64,000 bases of DNA from assembly GCA_026874595.1 (NCBI GenBank), contig CM049306.1, forward strand, positions 56,789,519 through 56,853,518. The letters run 5' to 3'. Positions 60,455 to 64,000 of the stretch are shown in pieces. Made by a program: the position numbers and the translations under genes. The notes below the pieces were generated by a model. The model had not been told where the DNA came from and did no database searches. It worked only from the letters and a program-made list of their open reading frames with translations. Position 1 is the stretch's first letter. Each line of letters begins with the position of its first letter. The DNA comes from Sipunculus nudus. Lineage: Eukaryota; Annelida; Sipuncula; Golfingiida; Sipunculidae.

Positions 60455-60785
60455 CTACTCAATGGGTTTGAAGCATGTCACAGGCAAGGAACCATTGTGT
60501 TGTAAAATTATTACCCTTGATGTTTGTCCATCTAACAAAACTACTCACTAGGTGGGAAAGATATCACAGGTAAGGCATTTATTAGCTGTGAAATGTTTAC
60601 CTTTAATGTATATCCTTGTAACCAAAGGACTCACTAGGTGTGAAAGCTATCACAGATAAGGTATTAATTGGGTTGTAATGATTACCTTTGATGTCCCTGT
60701 TACCACAATACTTATTGCGGGTGATAGATATCACAGGTCAGGTATTAATTACGGGTGCCATGATTATTTTTGAGGTGCTTTTGCA
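60455..60785. repeat. Four-copy 84-bp repeat inside the transposon
   Basis: The landmark TCACAGGTAAGG-like sequence lies near 60478, 60565, 60650 and 60731. Each unit also has TTACC(T/C)TTGATGT-like sequence, an AC(C/A)-A-A-ACT patch and CACTAGGTG-like sequence. Located between the left terminus and the first integrase segment. Confidence 0.7.
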
Positions 60786-60921
60786 AAAGTCTAACCCTAG
60801 CCCTTTGATCATTAGATAAAGAGCTGTTTGGTAACAGATCATGGCTCAATGGTATATAAAGCTAACCTTCAGTCCCATCAGTTCATTTTTGGAAAGCATT
60901 TGCACAGTGAAGACAGACACA

Positions 60922-61218
60922 ATGGATGACCACCAGGAGCAGAGGGAAGAGTTTTACAGGCTGCTGGAGGGACACATTACAAGTTTAGATCAATCAAAAT
61001 AAGGAAGTGCTTGCATCACTCAGGAGAGCTATGGCAAGGCCATAGCTGCACTTCAACTACACAGAGGGGTTAAGGGCCCAGAAGGTAACCACTGCAAGTT
61101 CTGGTTTACCAACCATTTCAAGCTACAGGAGATAGGCTCAAGGATGATTCTGTACTGCAAAATGTCATCATGTCCAGTTGTCACGAAAGAAGACATATTT
61201 GATACAATCAAATGGTAA
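60922..61218 (+). pseudogene. Integrase relic, N-terminal segment (Ginger/KRBA2-like)
   Basis: From the ATG at 60922 the frame reads MDDHQEQREEFYRLLEGHI, meets an in-frame TAA at 61000, and then continues open to a TAA at 61216. After the stop it contains ITQESYGKAIAALQ, CKFWFTNHFKLQEIG, ILYCK and VVTKEDIFDTIK. The FY-LL start, the basic -F-L--IG- block and the closing hydrophobic --DIFDTIK block are the pattern I know from the N-terminus of KRBA2-like proteins, which derive from Ginger/GIN integrases. The in-frame stop marks it as broken. A donor-like GTAATT overlaps the last codon, and an acceptor CAAACTGCAG lies at 61329, so a short intron is possible. The family call is from memory, not from a search. 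Confidence 0.55.
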
Positions 61219-61600
61219 TTATCAACTTGTTAAAATATGGTGATGGTTTTACGTATTACTTCTTTATTGTAGCATTTATTATGTCTTAATTATATTTATT
61301 ATTTGTGTTTTTGACATTTCAAACTGCAGGAGATTGGATCCTGCTTCAGTGGTCCGAGAATGCATGACTCTAGTCGGTAATGAAGTCACCAAAAAGGACC
61401 AGTTTTTTTTACACCAGCATAATGTTATTTACTAAGTAGATTAATGTGGCAGAGGGTTTCCATCACAATTTTTACCCTGTTTATATCATGTCTATAATTT
61501 TTACTGTTTTTGTATTTGAGACTGTGCAGCGTATTGAAATATATCAAAATAAGTGTCATTATTTAAATAAAATGAACATTTCTAATGTCTGTATGTGTAG

Positions 61601-61878
61601 TAAGAGTAGATAACTCTCGTCGCAGCAAGACCTTGAGTGAAATAAAGATCAACTACTCTTGGATTCGCCATGATTTACTAAATTAGTCAAGCTATTTCTC
61701 CGTACATGCCCTGAATGTTCCACCCGTGTTCAACTAAATTAGCCACCAGCAGTGAATTCCGTCATTTCACTGGGCTCCATGACCCGTATGCAGATAGACC
61801 TCATTGACATGACCAGATGGTCTGATTGTGAATTCAAGTAGTTTCTGCACATTTCAATTCAATGAACAAAGATGTTTA
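61601..61878 (+). pseudogene. Integrase relic, zinc-binding end and start of the catalytic core
   Basis: After a pyrimidine-rich stretch ending in TAG (61600), a frame reads RRSKTLSEIKINYSWIRHDL. One base shift later it reads TKLVKLFLRTCPECSTRVQLN, then a TAG, PPAVNSVISLGS, RMQIDLIDMTRWSDCEFK and a TAG. TCPECS is the CxxC half of the integrase HHCC zinc finger, and QIDLIDM is the first Asp block of the DDE core as in Gypsy/Ginger integrases. At least two stops and one frameshift break it. The second Asp and the Glu of the triad are absent: sequence after 61880 is a short AT-rich direct repeat, then the right terminus. Confidence 0.65.
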
Positions 61879-61985
61879 GATTCCGCAGTGTTCTTGTGTG
61901 TAATAAAGTACAATTCAATGAAAAAACTGTTTAGAAACTGTAGTGTTCTTGTGTTTAATATAGTATGATTAATGGTTATGAAAAT
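61855..61985. repeat. Two-copy direct repeat after the integrase relic
   Basis: Two copies of about 55-60 bp share TTCAATGAA, GTTTAGA, GTAGTGTTCTTGTGT (first copy with one change) and TAATA-AGTA. They sit where the rest of the catalytic domain should be. Confidence 0.6.
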
Positions 61986-62206
61986 GTTCACTTTTTTTCA
62001 TTGATAGATGCCACAACTGAAAGGTTTAGATAAAGGTATGCTTAATCGGTGATCCTGGGTCGATCGCAGTTTCTATTGGTAGGATCTGTGATTGTAGTCT
62101 CTACCAGTAGAATCGGAGTGTCTACGTAAAGAGATTCCGTTTGTGGTTTCTACCAGCAGAGACAATGGAAACTCCAATTCTGCCATATCGCAGTCTCTAG
62201 CCTGAC

Positions 62207-63188
62207 TCATTATTAACCTTCGAAAATATAAGCAGGTCCACATGTCCACAATAACAAATGAGCACCAAGAGAACGCAAACCTCCTGCAACGCAAGTTCTA
62301 ATCCAATTCCTCAACTTTAATCTATATATGCACTATTCCCTTTTCTCCCAGTGTAATCTGTTTGATATTATTAACTCCTTGCTTATTGTACTAAGTGCAT
62401 TGACGAACCAGAAGGCCTTCTATTTATATTACACGTGGCTTCATGTTAAATTTTAGTAAATTCACCCGTATCCCAATGTGAACCAATAAATCCTAATGTA
62501 TTTCACTGAAAGTATAAAAAAAATTTAATAAACATTTCTTTTACAAAAGTAAATGATTGAAAAAGTCATACAAAAAGACATACAAAAATTCAGATGAAAA
62601 AAAGGACTGAAAGACAGAAGATGAAAAAGAACAGAAACAACGACACAAAGACGGAAAAAAAGGATTGACAAAGTAACTTACGGGATGTAATGAAGATATC
62701 AGAATGTCCACATGGTAAATACGTACATATGTTGGGTTCTCCCGAAAGCACAGAAATACTTAATTGTTAAGCGGCAGAATATAACGTTCATTTTGACAGC
62801 ATCAGCATGAACAAAAAAAATACTTATGACCTGTCGCAAACACGCAGAATTTCAGAATTCTTTTTTAGAACTGGATTCTGAACTGGCTTTACACCGTAAT
62901 ACGGCAACTTTGGACTCAATGGTTACATATGCATGAACGGGACACATTTTTTCGCTTCTACGAAACACCTCCATGTATATTTCGTCTCGTGAATTTAACC
63001 ATATATGTTAAATGTACAAAAAGACAAACACTTGAAAAAAACTGCAACAATTTGTGCATTGCTATGTCAGAATAAAAATTGTTCGTTGGTTATATCTGTA
63101 TTGGGTTTTCATTAAATTTGTTCTAATGTGGCTTATCACAAAAACAGGAAAAGTTTTTTAAAGTAAAAGTTTGTTCGTTTTTAATGTG

Positions 63189-63253
<65 letters not shown>

Positions 63254-63520
63254 TGACACTTCTGGCTATACGACATAACATATGATCATACATCATATAT
63301 CATGGGGTGAATTATGATATAAAGAAACACAAAATATCCTTTTTATTCTCACCGTTACCTCCTCTGTAAATAACAGTCTCAAGGGAAATAGTTTCACACT
63401 CGTATTAAGTTGTAAAATAGCCTAAAGAAGACGAAACTTCAGGGGAATGTCAACAGAGCTGCACGGCACTTCGGGGAAAATGTTTCTTGGTTTTGCTTGG
63501 TGGCTCAGACTCTTAATTGC
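62207..63520. other. Gene-free stretch
   Basis: AT-rich, with (TA)n listed separately. Nothing else recognised. Confidence 0.5.
63197..63250. repeat. (TA)n microsatellite
   Basis: About 27 TA units. Confidence 0.95.
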
Positions 63521-63790
63521 TTCCAGGGTCCTCAGTGCGGTCTCGGTAAGACATCCCCCTCATCCATCATTTTAACAAACAGCGGTGAACAAAACGAGCT
63601 GATCCGATGACGTGCGGGTGAGTGGAGGAAGGAGACAGCGGTAAGTTGATGCACTAAATACCCACCGACCGAGGTGAGCTCAAGCACAGTCGCCGCCGAG
63701 CCATTCATCATCGCTCCCCATCTTCCTCTCGCTTGCATCAGCATCAGCATTAAACAATAAACGCTTGGGCGGGTCGCATCATTGCTCATG
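63521..63790. promoter_or_regulatory. Small GC-richer block with donor-like sites
   Basis: This block is CpG-richer than its flanks and contains TGATGACGTGCG (CRE-like) at about 63605-63616, and on the plus strand GACAGCG|GTAAGTTG at 63640/63641 plus GTGCGG|GTGAGTGG. It could be a 5' exon or promoter of a plus-strand gene lying beyond the window. The 85-codon minus-strand frame has no recognised content. Confidence 0.25.
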
Positions 63791-63988
63791 TCAGGGGAGA
63801 GGATGGTTTAGAATTGAGAATAAAACCAAAAAACGTGACAAGGTTATGTTATTTTCATATCAGTCATATCAGAGTAAATTCATATCGATGTAATCATATC
63901 TAGATTTAAATGGAACGATGATCAAAATGAACTGGAAAATATAAGTTACAGGGTCAACAGCTATATGTGATTTCAGGGATAGATAAAT

Positions 63989-64000
63989 ATGTGTGTGTGT
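63989..64000. repeat. (TG)n microsatellite, cut by window end
   Basis: Starts six units before the edge; its full length is unknown. Confidence 0.7.

Larger units (their letters stand above)
60041..62206 (+). mobile_element. Decayed DNA transposon with long inverted termini and a Ginger/KRBA2-like integrase relic
   Basis: The left terminus (60041-60202) and the reverse complement of the right terminus (62062-62206) align over about 150 bp. Both begin with TAGAGACTGCGAT, continue through GGAGTTTC, GTAGAAACCAC, CGGAATCTCT, ACTCCGATTCTAC and GGTAGAGACT, and end in AAACTGCGATC. The termini themselves are built from alternating inverted copies of a GTAGAATCGGAGT motif. TCATTAT occurs just outside both ends and may be part of the target duplication. 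Inside lie a 4-copy 84-bp repeat and remnants of an integrase. The C-terminal half of the catalytic domain is missing, so this copy cannot move by itself. Confidence 0.75.

Overview
This window looks like animal nuclear DNA: AT-rich, gene-poor and packed with microsatellites, minisatellites, short inverted-repeat elements and tRNA-derived SINE heads. The dispersed GTGACCTTGACCTTTGACC-type repeats with a GACGGACAGGG tail, and the poly-G GGCGGATCCA elements, resemble what I know from marine molluscs, bivalves in particular. That assignment is inference. There is no rRNA, no intact tRNA, no CRISPR array, no operon, and nothing bacterial.

Genes. Almost all open frames are chance frames or repeat frames. 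The best protein-coding evidence is a minus-strand gene assembled from three short exons: a candidate first coding exon at 56203-56153, an exon at 14279-14182 and a transmembrane exon at 13187-13069. The splice sites are good and the phases agree (0, then 2, then 1). Joined, they give an 89-residue N-terminus with a charged, presumably cytosolic tail and one hydrophobic helix, as in a type II membrane protein. If correct, intron 1 is about 42 kb and holds most of the window's repeats, and the rest of the gene lies downstream on the minus strand, mostly beyond coordinate 1. The CpG-richer block at 56.2-57.95 kb would be its 5' end and promoter.

Layout. 1-1.7 kb: 148-bp satellite with nested palindromes. 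2.1-4.0 kb: MITE-like element and an 878-bp tandem duplication. 4.3-6.2 kb: fold-back repeat and a mollusc-type repeat. 6.2-13 kb: intergenic, with microsatellites and MITEs. 13-14.3 kb: two exons. 14.3-56.1 kb: putative giant intron with a 44-bp minisatellite (16.2-16.85), GA/TA blocks (17.4-17.9), a 48-bp minisatellite (22.5-23.8), a six-copy 221-bp array carrying G-tracts (39.2-40.5), six copies of a TTAA-flanked inverted-repeat family (21.5, 40.6, 41.1, 45.5, 48.1, 53.6 kb), two or three copies of a second such family, and a tandem duplication at 54.7-56.2 kb that copied the end of exon 1. 58.2-59 kb: a C-rich minisatellite. 60.04-62.2 kb: a decayed DNA transposon with about 150-bp inverted termini and remnants of an integrase of the Ginger/KRBA2-like type. 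62.2-64 kb: AT-rich intergenic DNA ending in a small GC-richer block.

The most interesting items are the integrase-bearing transposon relic, the phase-consistent split gene, and the local duplication that made a splice-dead copy of its first exon. No database search was possible, so all family names are from memory of motifs.
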